Positions 1-12,215 of a stretch of DNA of 64,000 nucleotides are shown piece by piece. Made by a program: the position numbers and the translations under genes. Location: the NCBI GenBank assembly GCA_963920665.1, contig OY987269.1, positions 18,912,501 through 18,976,500 of the forward strand. The letters are read 5' to 3'. The notes below the pieces were generated by a model. The model made no database searches. It had not been told where the DNA came from and worked only from the letters and a program-made list of their open reading frames with translations. This DNA comes from Straminergon stramineum (taxonomy: Eukaryota > Streptophyta > Bryopsida > Hypnales > Calliergonaceae). Numbering within the stretch: position 1 is the first letter of the stretch; each line of letters begins with the position of its first letter.

Positions 1-34
1 CGTATTCAAACAGCCTGCTTGCATTAGGGGTTAA
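1..34. mobile_element. Right end of a TTAA-bounded element cut by the window edge
   Basis: The first 34 bases end in TTAGGGG followed by TTAA, the same terminus seen at the right ends of groups C and H (23752, 51515). The rest would lie outside the window. The short match makes this tentative. Confidence 0.3.
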
Positions 35-344
35 TGTAGTAAAATTGTACATAAAGTGGAATTGGGGTTTAAAGGGGATGGAATTAGGTTGAATAATCAC
101 AATTTTATACTACAAAAAAAATAGTATTTGATCGAACATGAAAATGAATTGATATACATTGGTTATTTCTAATTAGTTTGAACATTTTGATTTGGACAAT
201 AATTAACACATCTATGTTAATTTTAGTTTGTGATTTGATCAAATTTCTATTATTAGAAAATTTGTCACACAAATTGCCACCTAGGCAAGGCTACCATTTC
301 AACACACCCATCATAAAGACAAGACTATATGGTTTAATTTTAAA
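35..344. other. AT-rich intergenic DNA, no gene seen
   Basis: AT-rich sequence with no supported coding region. A 79-codon open frame at 178-417 is low-complexity and runs into the foldback repeat, so it is not taken as a gene. Confidence 0.6.
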
Positions 345-1165
345 ATTTAATTTAATTTTCAATTCAGAAAATTTTGACACTATATTCAGGTTAGATCAAT
401 ATATGCTTGAAGAGTGAGTTTGGAGGACCACTTACCTAAATGTTCAAAGGGATGAGAAGACAAGATCTTTGTACAAGTAGGGTTGTAGAAGGTAGGACAT
501 ACCATGTGGGATATGTTTAATTAGGATGAGTAGGAGCTCAACCGCTCATAGTTCAATTAAAACTAGTAAACATACTTTTAGTAGAGTTTCAAACCTCATT
601 TAGTCATAGTAGAATAATTTTTATTAAGAACTTTGAACTAAGAAAAGGTGAAAAATCAAACCAAATTTCACCTCCTAAATCCATTTGACATTTAGGGCCT
701 CCATTAAAACATTATGAACAAATTTTAGAGAGGAAGTTTTAAATTATCAATGAAAGTGACCCTTCTAACCCCTCTCTAAAATTTGTCCATAACATTTTTA
801 TTGAAGGCTCTAAATGTCAAACGGATTTTCGGAGGAAAAATATGCTTTGATTTCCCACCATTTCTTAGTTAAGAGTTTTTGATAAAAATTATTCTATTGT
901 GACTAAATAAGATTTGAAATTCTACTGAAAGTATGTTTATTAGTTTTAATTGAACTATGAGTGGTTGAGCTCCTACTCATCCTAATTAAACATATCCCAT
1001 ATGGTTTGTCCTAACTCCTACAATCCTACTTGTATAAAGGTCTTGTCTTCTCATTCCTACAAACATTCAAGTGGTCCTACAACCTCACTTATCATGTGTA
1101 TATTGATCTAACTTGAATATAGTGTTAAATATTTTGTAAATTAAATCTAAATTTAGTAAGGACTA
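345..1165. repeat. Foldback (long inverted-repeat) element
   Basis: Two arms of about 400 bases are imperfect reverse complements around a short centre near 734-770. Matching blocks include 706-733 with 771-799 (AAATTTTAGAGAGG and its complement), 518-545 with 957-990 (GGATGAGTAGGAGCTCAACC), and 375-400 with 1095-1125 (ACTATATTCAGGTTAGATCA). No transposase frame and no clear target duplication are visible. RNA read through it would fold into a long hairpin. Confidence 0.75.
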
Positions 1166-4100
1166 AAATTATATTGAGAATATGTTTAATGGTTTTCTGA
1201 ATCAACTAAGAAATTTTGGATTTGGTTCACAATCAGCACATTTTATATGATTTTTTTTAACAAAATGCAATGGTTGGATCAACACATGAAATTCCATTTT
1301 TTTCACAATCAAGACAAATTAGTTGCTCTTGCGTTGACTAGGAACCCCTTCTCTTGTAGTGTTATAACTTTTAAGAAATATCCCCATGCAATTTAGACAC
1401 ATTGACAAAAGTTCCATCATCATTCCACCATTTAAAGGGATGCTTTTAGATTGCCACTAGAACCATGTAGGGAGTCCAAGGAACCACAATTATATGAATG
1501 GCTCTAGTTTCACTATCAATGATAGCAAGGTTTGAATTTTTATTTACTTGATTCAAATCAACAAATATTAAATCATTTTTACACTACTATCCAAAAGAAT
1601 TCATCATTCTTTATTCCAACTTGAAGCGTCCTCCCCTTAATTTTTTTAATTTGATATTATAAAGGATGAAGTATTTTTAATTACCAATACAAGAAAGAAT
1701 AGAAATTCCAAAGTTGAAGATATGAACATCCAATTGTTCAACTTCAAAAATTTCCAAAAAATATTTAAAGGTAAGTATTCCTAATTAATTCTTTAAATTC
1801 TAGAGGATCCAAAAGTAGTCAATATAAATATGTCATATTGAATAACAAGATAAGAAATGATTTATTTAATGGAATTTACAAGACTTTGGGGAGATCATGG
1901 ATTTGATATTAGCTCCTAGGATAAACCTTTAGTACGTGCAATAAGTATAAAAGTTGTTTCTAAGAGCTTATGTATTGATTTCTTTCTTGGATTACATTTT
2001 TCAATTTTTCAATTAGTATAAAATTAAGTATCACGGTTTCAATCTTTTTAATGGGTCTTGAAATTTAAAAATTAGAAAATTTAGTTTTATGTCCAAATTT
2101 GCCTCAAGTAAAAAAAATCAGCAAAGTTTTTCTTTTATCTTTGTCTATTTGAAAAGGTAAGAAGTCCATTAACACTATTGAACTGCATGTCTGACAATCT
2201 AGAAATTTGTTAAAAAGTTCATTTTGGTATGCACACCAAGTTTAGCATTTTGTAAAACCACCAAGTGCATGCATTTCTATAGTAGAAATTTATATGTAGA
2301 CTTCTATGTTTCAATAAACATCAATGTTTCATTAACATGCATTAAAAACTTTGTTTTCTTTTTTAAAAATGGTCTAGAATTTAAAAGATGATTTAAAGCA
2401 TATGAAACTAAAATTTTTTATACTTAGATTGGCAATTCTTGTGGGTTTTGTTTGTATTATTTTTACATTATTCAAAAGTATTGTTAGCCTTTAAACAACA
2501 AGTGCAATCCAAGGGGCAAGATTTTGGAAGAATCTTGAGGCTCCTTGGAGCAAAAAAGAGTCATTCCTAATTACATAAGGCTTGGTCAACAAAAAAGAGA
2601 ATAGGGCATCTCATGGGGCAAGAGCTCGATAGTAGTTTGAATGGAATTTAGTTGCTATTAAGGAACCAAGGGATTCACAAGTGTTGTTATGTTGTTTTGG
2701 AGGTTGGTTAAAACCAAACTTGGACAATTTGTTCTCCATTGCTTGGTTTTCCTCTCGTATTTTCTTGTGTTTTAGTTCCACTAAAGAATATAATATCCTA
2801 AACAATTAGTCATAACAACTAAAAAAGTTGTTGAAGACAATTTCAACCATTGGGGACAAGTTGTTTAAGATATGTTTTTCTTCTAGTTCTCTCTACCTTC
2901 TTGTTGGACTTTTGGTGTGCAGTTTTTTATATACCAGTGAGCCATTGAATTCAAGTTTGTATTTATATTATTAGAAAAACAATTTATGTTGAGGTTATTT
3001 CTTCAATTGTTGATTGATATTGTATGAAGTGGATTTCTACAATAGAAGATGGACATTGCAAATTAAGATATTTAGGTTAGTTCAGAATCAATTGTGACTA
3101 TGGTCGGAGACATAGATTGTGATTTGAATTGTAATAGGGTCCCACATTCAAACTTGAGTTGGAGCATTGGTGCCATGAAATCCAAAGGTAGAATAGTCTA
3201 ATGGTGGCAAAAGTTGTATACTACCTTAAGGAATCTATCCTTGTGTCATTAACTATTCCTTTAGATGTTCACTAGACTACGAGAGTGTTTCCATTGAAAT
3301 TTCGGACTTCTAAACTATAGGCGTACATATCTGTGAGTGTTTATTTACCCACCCATAGTAAATAACTTGCACAACAAATTCTTTTTTGTCTTCATTTATT
3401 TCCTAACAAGTGTCTAGGCATTGTCCATTCAGCCTTCCAAGCAATGGACTCTTTCCTAAATCCTAAGTTCAAAGAAGTTATCGGAAACAAACATATTCAC
3501 AAAGATTAGTCCTGAACAACATAGGGCTTTTCTACTAAAATTGTATTAATTGACCTACTTTGAAAATGAATAAAATTTAAATTATTTAGTAACTTACCTC
3601 ATTCTGGAGTTATTTTGCACATTATTGTATGGATCATTGAGTTCTCCTTCAATTACCATTTTATGTTTACAGCTTGAAGAGTGAATTTTAATTACAAATT
3701 GTTGGAATATGGCTATAGGAGATTTTTTCTTTCCCTTCTCACTATTTAAACTTACTTATTCTATTCTATAAGTTGACTTTGAAGGATATGGTTTTTAATA
3801 AGATTTTCACTAATTCAAGGCAACTTTCTAATCTATCCTATTTTCTAAGGTTCTAATCACTTCTCTAAGATTTTTTTGATTTCTATCTAATTTCTATTTA
3901 AACTCAAACTTTTGTACTCCTTCATTCTATCGTTCAACTTTGAGTTTGTAACCTCTAATCTTCTTTGGTGCAATTGTTACAAATTCTAGGAGAGAAAGAG
4001 TGGTGAAATTAGTATTTGTTGCTACTTCTTTCCAAACTATTATGATTTTTCCTCTGAACCTATTACTATGGCTAAACTATTTTAATTTTACTTTAAACTT

Positions 4101-4190
4101 GTTTTGTTTTTGTTTTTGTTTTTGTACCTCTCTATTATTCTTCTCTTTCGTTCTCCTTCTACAAGTATTTTTCTACCTTTAGTTTAAACT
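1166..4190. other. AT-rich intergenic DNA, no gene seen
   Basis: About 3 kb of AT-rich sequence. Open frames of 60-64 codons occur (2611-2805 on the minus strand, 4000-4182) but show no domain, splice context or homology I recognise. No RNA gene was found. Confidence 0.6.
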
Positions 4191-4470
4191 AATAAAAAAA
4201 ATAAAAAAATAAAAAAATTTGTTGAGAGGGGAGGTGATTAAATCCTCGCCCAGCTCCCTTGGTTGGGTGAGCTGCCAGTAGGGGCTTTCTCCCAGGCTGC
4301 ACAGCTAGGGGCTCCCCTTCTGGCTGGGGCTCTAGGTGATAGGGGGCTCCGCTTCTGGCCTCTGGCAGCTAGGCACCTCCTCGCCTCTTTGGGCTCCCTT
4401 CCACTATCACAGGGACTAGCCTTCGGGCTAGTTCCTATATATTTGTTTTAATTTTTTAATTTTTAATTTT
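4191..4470. repeat. GC-rich block between A-rich and T-rich tracts
   Basis: A GC-rich core (about 4230-4440) stands out from AT-rich surroundings. It contains near-repeats such as GGGGCTCCCCTTCTGGC (around 4308) and GGGGGCTCCGCTTCTGGC (around 4343). The left side is TAAAAAAA repeats and the right side is TTTTTAATTTT runs, so the flanks are roughly complementary. The 62-codon open frame across it looks fortuitous. It may be a retroposed or small transposable sequence; I do not recognise the family. Confidence 0.45.
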
Positions 4471-6490
4471 TTTTTTTGTCCAACTTTTCAAGAAAAACTT
4501 CTATGAAAATTAGTCCTCCTACCTTCCCATGGAATTAGAGAATTTGTGAGAAATAGAATGTGATGAGATTTTTTTGTTTTTGATACTAACTTGATGAACT
4601 TTCTAACAATTTTGTTTTTGAGGAATTTTTCTAAAACTCTAAGGTTCAAAGCTTCGCCGTGATTGGAAACTTTTGACAAACTAATATAGAATTTTTAAAC
4701 TTTGAGATCAAAACTCCGCCATATTCCCCCCAAAACCTACTAAATTTCTATCCAATTCTAAAACTCAAAGTCGAAGCTTCGCCATGTAATGGTAAGCATG
4801 GAAAATAACACACAAAGATTTTGATAGAAGAAAATTAAAGGAGGATGAATCAAGAGTATTAGTATAAAAATTAGTACAAAAATCATAAACATAACAAGCT
4901 AGAGGTTTTCCCTAAGTGGCATCACCAGTCATAAAAGAAGAATTCTCTAGAGTTAGTGCACAATACTCAAGACCTAAACAAGGACTTGGAGGAACAACAA
5001 TATACTAAAGTAAGAGTTAGTACAACAAAATACTACCAAATTTCAACCAAAAACTTGAAAAAAAATAGTACAAGGGCAACAAATAAGACTTGAAGGGACC
5101 TCAATGTCCTTCAAGGTTTCCAAAATAAATTAAAAAAAAAGAGCTTGAAATGCTCCCAAAACACCACGTTTACAACTTTGGTTCAAAAATAGGCAAAAGT
5201 CCATATTTAATGGACCAACGTGTTTACAAAGCCAGAATAATGACTAGAAGGGGTGATTTGAGAGAAGAATCAGTGCCCTCGTATAATCTTTCAAGGGCAC
5301 CCACCTCCTCTCATTTCAACATGGTAATCTTATTAATTAGGATTTTCATCATAATTTATCAATTTTGACTTTCTATGTTGGTCCATTTTCTAACTTTTGG
5401 AGATTAACTCCAAATTACAAACAGATTGCGCCATTGGCTTCAAAAGGCCATTTTTACTCTAGATAAACCTCTATCCCTTTTTCTAACTTCAAAATTTTGA
5501 CGAAACCTAACGCCAACTTCACACCAAAAAGGATTAAAAACCTAACTTTTGGAGTTTGATTTTTTTGAAAAAAGTAACTAGCCTAAGCTCTTAAGTAGGT
5601 GTAGGGGAATAAGAAAAGACCTATTTTTTACCTCATTCTGCTTTTGTATGCTCCTGATCCATTGGTCAACTCCATTGTAATCTTCAAATTTTGTCGATTG
5701 TTCAAGAATCTTGCAAGTTTGGATTCTTCTGACTATCAGAATGTCTTGAAACTTGTTGGAGCCTCTTACTAACATAAAAGAAGCTACTCTAATTTTTAGT
5801 GAGAATTTAACACCACCTGGGAAATTTCTAAGAATTTTCTATTGCAAGTTTGGGCAATTGACCTCCCGGAAAGGCATCTTTTGACTATCAGAAAATTCCG
5901 AAATTTTTTGTGGAACCTCCCATGGAATCCCAAAACACATGTGTAGGCTCATATTTTTACTCTACACATTGGCCTAGGGGGAACAAAATCCACCCTCTTA
6001 TTTAATTATCGGTGGCCAAGGAATCTTCCACACTAGAAGGAATCTTGGAAAACCGACTTCGCCGTTGTTTTCCGGGCATGGTTTTAACCCTAATTCATCC
6101 ACTTTAGACCAGAGATTCCTTCATGGTCCCATCTTGGTATTTTTGACATCTGCAAGCCAATAATTGGGGTTCCGCTATTTTGTCGATGAAATGGGGAAAT
6201 TGGAACCTATCTCCAGGAATTGACCTAAATGCCTCAATAGGGTTCCCTCAACCAATATTAGCCAAGCGATGTCCTTTCTATGTGGGGTTTTGAACCTAAC
6301 ATATTCATAACTCGTAATTACCACGATTGGTTGGGTTCTAACCTACTTATAAGTGAAATTTGAATCTAATTAGTAAAAATTCTCAAAATATGACCAAATA
6401 CTATATTGGCATGTAACACACCTATTTTGGTTTTACACTTTTGGGGGGGCTTTTTGTATAAAAAAATGCATTTAAAATGACAAAATATGG
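4471..6490. other. AT-rich intergenic DNA, no gene seen
   Basis: No supported gene. The words GCTTCGCCGTGATTG (around 4650), CTCCGCCATATTCCCCCC (around 4713) and GCTTCGCCATGTAATG (around 4776) suggest degenerate internal repeats. Open frames at 5150-5368 and 5578-5775 show nothing recognisable. Confidence 0.5.
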
Positions 6491-6514
6491 AAAAAAAAAA
6501 AAAAAAAAAAAAAG
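6491..6514 (+). repeat. Poly(A) tract of 24 A
   Basis: An uninterrupted run of 24 A is followed at 6516 by GTGAGCCCTTGG...TTAGGGGCTCAC, an imperfect hairpin ending near 6546. It could be the tail of a retroposed sequence, but no upstream LINE or SINE body could be delimited. Confidence 0.7.
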
Positions 6515-6539
6515 AGTGAGCCCTTGGTGACGAATTAGG

Positions 6540-6850
6540 GGCTCACAATATCCTTAGAAGGAATTTCAACCCTTTGAAAGACTACGAGTTCCCATAGTTC
6601 TTGAATAGTGGGGAACCTCACCACAATAGCGTTCTAATGTGATAGTGACATTGCTACATCAAATAATAATATTTAATTAAATTTTATCTTAAAGTTAGTT
6701 TTCAAATAAAAGATGATTATTTTTATATAATATTTTAATTAAAAATGAAACATTATAGTTTATTAATATTCTTTTCTAGACAACAATGGCTCGTTCCTAA
6801 TATAGGGAACAAGTCTGAAACAATCTCTTCATGCCCTCAAATCTTCCCTA
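6540..6850 (-). repeat. Dispersed repeat, group J, copy 1
   Basis: Shares with 37330-37600 and 22805-22990 a series of landmarks: a hairpin of the form TTCCCATAG...GTGGGGAA, a CTAATGTG-like word, an AT-rich centre, and a flank reading TCTTCATGCCCTCAAATCTTC (6828-6848 and 37570-37590). The alignment was made by eye, so boundaries are approximate. Confidence 0.4.
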
Positions 6851-8240
6851 ATAGATTTTCATTGTAAGTAGAATATATCCAAGTCCTCTAGCCACCCCTC
6901 CATCCTCCATCCCATGATTTAAGCAAAAAAACAAACTTGCAAGGCTTAGAACATCGATTGTAGCTCGTCATTTTCAAGAAAAAATAAATTTAGAAGCTAA
7001 AGTATTTGCATGCTTTCATGAGTGGATTCAAGGATTTCATTTGATGAGACATTACAAATTAACCATGTGCCCTTGAAGTTAACACAACAAATTTGTTACA
7101 ATTTGCCTTATTAATACCACCTACCAAATCAAATGGTAATTAAAAAAGTCAAGGGTCCTTCAAATCCATCCAACAAATGTTCCAATTTTGGGCTACAAAC
7201 CTACAATTGTTGCATTGGAAAGCTCCTATCCAAGTTGGTTGGAGGTCTGATGGACCTTTTGCCCCACCACGAAGTTGCCATGGCCCTCTGAGTAAGCAAT
7301 GGAAATTGGCCCTATTTCCCGACACCTTCAAAAAAATTGTTTTTAGTTCCAATATCAAGTGGTGAGTTTTTTAATTGGATTGAATGATGCTTTGAAGGAA
7401 AAGAAATATCTTTTTTAATAGACATCAACAAAGTCTTGCAACAAGTTTAATGGCATGACCATGGTGAGAGCAAAGGTCAAGGTTGTCTTACTTCTAAACC
7501 AAATCTCAATTTCTTAGAAAGTGCCCTTTTTGTTCCTCTAGCTCTTTGTGCTTTTCAAAAGTTGCAACCATATATAGACTTTGGGGAAGGAGCAAATGTT
7601 ACATGTAGTACATTATCACATGAAGATTTCAAGTTTGTGGGCCTATGTGCATTAAGAAGATGGCTCCAACAAGCTCCCATGGCGGAGGTCTAATTGACTA
7701 CATAGGCAATGCTCACACAATGAAGAGTCAAATTATTATGGTAATTCAATCCACCACGTTTGCAAAGGTATGAGTGTTTTCAACCGGTAATTCTATAAAA
7801 AAAAAACTAGAGAAAATACTAGTGGGGAATGAGAACCCTACAAGACCTCCAAGCAACGTACTTCCTAAGCTAAGGGCACCACAAATTAATATGTTTAGGC
7901 AATGCCCCTTGTAGTCTTATTTTTTCTGAAACTTTTTGTCTATTTGGCCTTGTAAATGTGAATAGAGTAAACAAATAGTCTATTTTCCTTTATAGTATGT
8001 TGAATAGCTAGATATCTTGTATAAAAGTCTAAACAATACGAAATAGATTTGAAAGGGGCTAATAAGCTAAGATACAAAGTAGGTCGAATAACAAACATGT
8101 ACTTTTAGTCAACAATTGCATACCTTCAACTCATTTCTTTTGGGGAATGTAAGTCCAAATATCTAATTGTTTTTCTCTCTTTCTCTCACTTGAAGAGCAC
8201 CCAATGTTTTAGCTTGTCAAATTATCAAGTGTTGTAATAC
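6851..8240. other. Intergenic DNA, no gene seen
   Basis: Two overlapping opposite frames of 62-69 codons at 7149-7365 share the same bases and lack support. Nothing else was seen. Confidence 0.5.
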
Positions 8241-9060
8241 TTGTTGATATACTATTAATATATTAGAAATTATTTTACTTGTTAATGTGTGAGAATCGGC
8301 TTAATTGTGAGTGTGTATTTGAATAGCATCAAGCTTGTAGGTCGTGAGAAATTGTTGTGTCAAGTTGTGCCATTAATTGCGAAGAGTCAAGTTGTGCAAT
8401 TCAATAAGAAGCTTTGAATTTAATTGATGAGTGATCAAATTGTGTGAGTGTGTATTCAGTCTACTACTACGTGTTACATGTATGTAGGGAATTGTAAAGT
8501 TAATTGTCTAAATTTGTTGCTTGCATACTGTGATGGTCAATTCAATTATGTTGTTTCTTGAAAATTGTGTAACAAGTTGTTAAGTTGTCTAAGCCATTAA
8601 TTTGTTAAGTATTGGAATGTGTGTGTGACTTGCATTATGTATTGATGTATGTATTTTCATTAGTTGGAGAAGCTCAAGTAGTTGGAATAATTGAATTGCA
8701 AGTCAATTTGTTGGAAATCCTTGTGTCTAATTAATTATGGCTTATCTTATCTCAATGTATGTATAGAAATTCATTGTGGACTATGTATGTCAATTTAATT
8801 GTGTTGCTTTGTGAGTATGAAGCAATAATTTGTCAAGTCACACATGAGATCAAATTGTTAAGTTAGAATATAAGAGTTGCCAAGAGTTTGAATTGTTGTC
8901 TATTTCGCATTATTTGTGTGAGTATCTATTAAATTATTGAAGCCCGATTGTGTTAAATTGACAATATAAGACTTAGAAGTTGTGTGAGTTAATCAATTGA
9001 AAATGTTAAATTGATTAGATAAGTTAATTGGAATAACTATAAAATTGGGGAGAATTTCAA
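8241..9060. repeat. GT-rich low-complexity region
   Basis: About 800 bases are built from recurring words such as AAGTTGTG, AATTGTGT and GTGTGAGTGTGTATT without a fixed period. It looks like an old degenerate tandem repeat. No coding frame. Confidence 0.45.
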
Positions 9061-11413
9061 TCAAATTCATATGGAGTAATCTTTAGTGAGTGTTACTCAG
9101 AGAGAGTCAATTTGAGAATATTTTTAGTAACTTTTTATTGAAAATCTCATAGAAGGTCATTACTTACAATCATATGTTTAGGATTATACTTTTAAAACTC
9201 ACTTAAAACACCCCTTTCTCTTGTAGTGAATATAATAAATAAACCCTTGTCCTTAAAAGTTTATTGTATTGAAAATATATACTTTGGCAATTGATTTATG
9301 TTGATAGTGCATGCACCTTGCATGACAAATTGATATAAACATAAAGATTTGACCAAGGATTTCATATGAGCCAAAGCATACTATATAAGACTAGGACAAC
9401 ATTCATCCACTCTCTCTCTATATATCATTGAAATTGGATTTCAACAATTTGACTATGAGTGTGGTTTCTTTATTTATTCCCCAAAACAATCTTGAATCGA
9501 AGTAGATAAATTATTATATCCAAAATACAAAACAAGTGACCTTAGTCACAACACGATAGACTTATTGACCTTCTCTTAAGAGGAATTATTCTCCTCTACT
9601 AGTTGTCTTGTGGTTTTATTTAGTAGACAAAATTTACATTCCACCCCTATAAGCTACTACAACAATATGCATTTTAATTTGGAACTTAACTATATATAGC
9701 ACAATTCTTTACCAATTCTTTAAGTGTTACAAAACACTAATAAGACCCTTCAAAAACCCTCTGAATGTGGTTAGTATCACACAACTAAAACAAGATTGTT
9801 ATATTCCTATATAGTCATTTAGTTAATTCAAATACAAAGTGTGCAAACTACAAGTACAATTGCCCAAATATACAAGTCTACAAGACATGCATCCACCTCT
9901 CTATCTCTCTCTAATTGCTACCCTAATGTCAACACCAACAATTTTGCCAATTGGGAAGGAAAAAAGGAGTACAAACTACCATTACCAAGTGTGGATCCTC
10001 CTCGTGGTTGTCAACTTGCCCTCTATAGCTTTTTAAAAGTTTGACTTGGTGAGACACCACATCCCTAAAACTTAGATTTTAATTCTTTATGTTTCATTTG
10101 ATCTTGTCCTCTAAAGTTGGCATACATAATCCACCCTAAATCTTGGGGTAGAGGAGTGAGACTTAGTACTAAATGGTTGTCACAGCCTCATTCAAGATCC
10201 ATCGCTTCATATTTGTTCTAAATGAGATGAATCTTAGCTTTTTGGTGACCTCACCATCATATCTAAAATTCCTTCAATTTTCAAGATCCAAATATCTTCC
10301 AATTAGAATCTATCCATAAGAAAAATCAACCTTTAAACTAAGCAATTGGAAAAAACTTTGGCAAAAAGCCAATGCCTGAAAAAACAAAGAGAGAGGGACA
10401 ACTAAGGATAGAGAGCTTTTAAATTATAATTTCATTTGTCAATACTACCAAACAAAATTGGACTAGAATCCTTTTCCTTCGAAATTGTATACCTCTCATG
10501 TATCAAAAACCAATTTAAAGACATCCTCAATGACACCAATACACATCAAAACACCATCTATGCAAAACACAAAGAAGATACATCCAATACACAACAAAAC
10601 AATAAAATCTAATGTGCACAACAACACATATTAAATAACTATGCCACCAATATAAACCCTATATTGTTATAAAAACCACCTTTACACATATACAAAAATC
10701 AAATAACATATCCAATATTATCCATCAAGGACCACAAATAAATTACATCACTTGGCAATAATCACATTAAAAAATACCTTATTAAATTCAAATGACAATG
10801 ATAAGGCCCTAATGATACAATATACCAACAATGAATGATTGTAGATTCCATACTAATTTTACAACCACAAAACACCACAAACCATAACTTATACAACTTA
10901 TACCTCATGTACAAATACTACACATACAAATAAAATCAACACCTACATTACTTAATCCAAATGCAATTTAATCAAACATGTACAACACAAAGACATAAGC
11001 TACATAAGCACCACTCCACCAATGCCATATATAAACATAGTCCTTCATAAAGATGCAATTCAAATAAAGATGTAGTTGCAAAGCACCCAACCATATTGAT
11101 ATCCTTCAACAATGCAAATTTAAAAGATGAAACTAGCAAATTCATCATCACCAAAACCCAACTACATTGTTTATGGGAACAATGTCACATCCACACAACA
11201 TCTTATACCCCCTAGAATTGCTTATATGATCTTTAGAAATTGAACTTATATGGTGTTATATATAGTCTTATGAGGATTCAAACCTCAAGTTGCCCTCCAA
11301 CTTAAATCCTACATCATTGAGTCACATGCGATGACAATCCCAAGACTATATGGACATACATCAAATAAAACTACCAATACAGAAGACGCAACAATAAAAT
11401 CACAAACATCTAA
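9061..11413. other. AT-rich intergenic DNA, no gene seen
   Basis: Contains many CACA and ACAA words (10500-11160) and short open frames at 9839-10044 and 10972-11154, none recognisable. Confidence 0.5.
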
Positions 11414-11796
11414 AAAACCCTTAGCTCCAACACTGGTAGAAAACTACGTTGTAGTCAACAAAGCTAGCTAACATCTTTTGCCAACTACATTCACTGAAAT
11501 GCAATTTTCAGAAAACTACGTTGCAGTGAATGTAGTTGACAAAAAATGTCAGCTAGCGTTTGTTGACTGCAATGCAATTTTCTTCCAGTGCAATGTCCAA
11601 AATCTACAAGATGAATAGAGAGGTTTGAAGGGCTTTTTGACCACATTTCATTCTTTCAAACTAATAATTGACTTAAATCCCCCTGTTTTTGTGATGAATT
11701 TGAGGAAATTGAGGAAAAGAATGTCTATTCATAAAAGATTGGATATAAGCAAAAACATGAAAAAATCAAGAGAGAATTCAAGCACTAAGGGATTAA
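11414..11796 (-). mobile_element. TTAA-type element, group D copy 2, interrupted by a MITE
   Basis: In reverse orientation this matches the element at 42375-42605 almost throughout: both contain CTCAATTTCCTCAAATTCATCA, a lysine-like AAAAAGCCCTT..AAACCTCTCT block and CTAAG/CTTAG termini. The right end GGGATTAA (TTAA 11793-11796) is intact. The left end is ACCCTTAGCTCC with a decayed TTAA. A 160-bp MITE (11431-11590) splits it close to the left end; without the MITE and one target copy it is about 220 bp. Confidence 0.75.
11431..11590. mobile_element. CACTA-like MITE, 160 bp, target duplication CAA
   Basis: Starts CACTGGTAGAAAA and ends with the complement of CACTGGAAGAAAA. The whole element is palindromic, each arm holding TAGTCAACAAA.GCTAGCT and CAACTACATTCACTG. 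It is flanked by the 3-bp direct repeat CAA (11428-11430 and 11591-11593). CACTG termini with 3-bp duplications are characteristic of CACTA (En/Spm) elements, so this is a non-autonomous derivative with no coding capacity. Confidence 0.85.
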
Positions 11797-11855
11797 ACAA
11801 ATTCGATAACACACATACAACATACTTTCTGCATCACACTAAAACAAAGTCTAAT

Positions 11856-12078
11856 TTAATATTTAAACATCGGGCTAGTGCCTATACAAATCATCCCTTT
11901 TGGTATTATGTGACATCATCTGCTTTAAAAAAAACAAAAATACTCATTAGATGTCAAACTACTGTGCAAGATATCTCTTTATTGCACAAAATTCCAAAGA
12001 TGAACAATTGTACTTTTGTCCTACATAGGAAGATTCTTTACCAGCCATTGCACAATAAATGTCCTCAACATTGTTTAA
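11856..12078 (-). mobile_element. TTAA-type element, group A copy 6
   Basis: Bounded by TTAA at 11856 and 12075. It reads, in reverse, like the other A copies: CGGGCTAGTGCC near the left end, TATGTGACATCATCTGC, ACTCATTAGATGTCAAACTACTGTGCAAGA, GATGAACAATTG and TGTCCTACATAGGA. The open frame crossing this stretch is a by-product of the repeat. Group A copies elsewhere: 26746, 26972, 31574, 43095, 43478, 62914. Confidence 0.75.
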
Positions 12079-12215
12079 CCTTGTAAGGACTCAAGCCCAA
12101 GGTAGTTACTAAAATTCTCTTATTATTTGACTAATAGGTGCATTCTCTTTTTCTTCAATCAATAGTGAAGTCATACATTGGATAATTCTAGTCCACAGCA
12201 TCCTTATGGGATTAA
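12075..12215 (+). mobile_element. TTAA-type element, group B copy 1
   Basis: Runs from TTAACCTTGTAAGGAC to GCATCCTTATGGGATTAA. It shares its left TTAA with the group A element to the left. The internal pattern (TTTGACTAATAGGTGCATT, then CAATAGTGAAGTCAT) matches the copy at 63122. Length 141 bp including both TTAAs. Confidence 0.65.

Noticed and set aside
11625..12086. 153-codon open frame similar to a frame at 31522-31749
   Set aside because: It crosses two different transposon remnants (groups D and A). The similarity reflects homologous non-coding DNA, and other copies do not keep the frame open.
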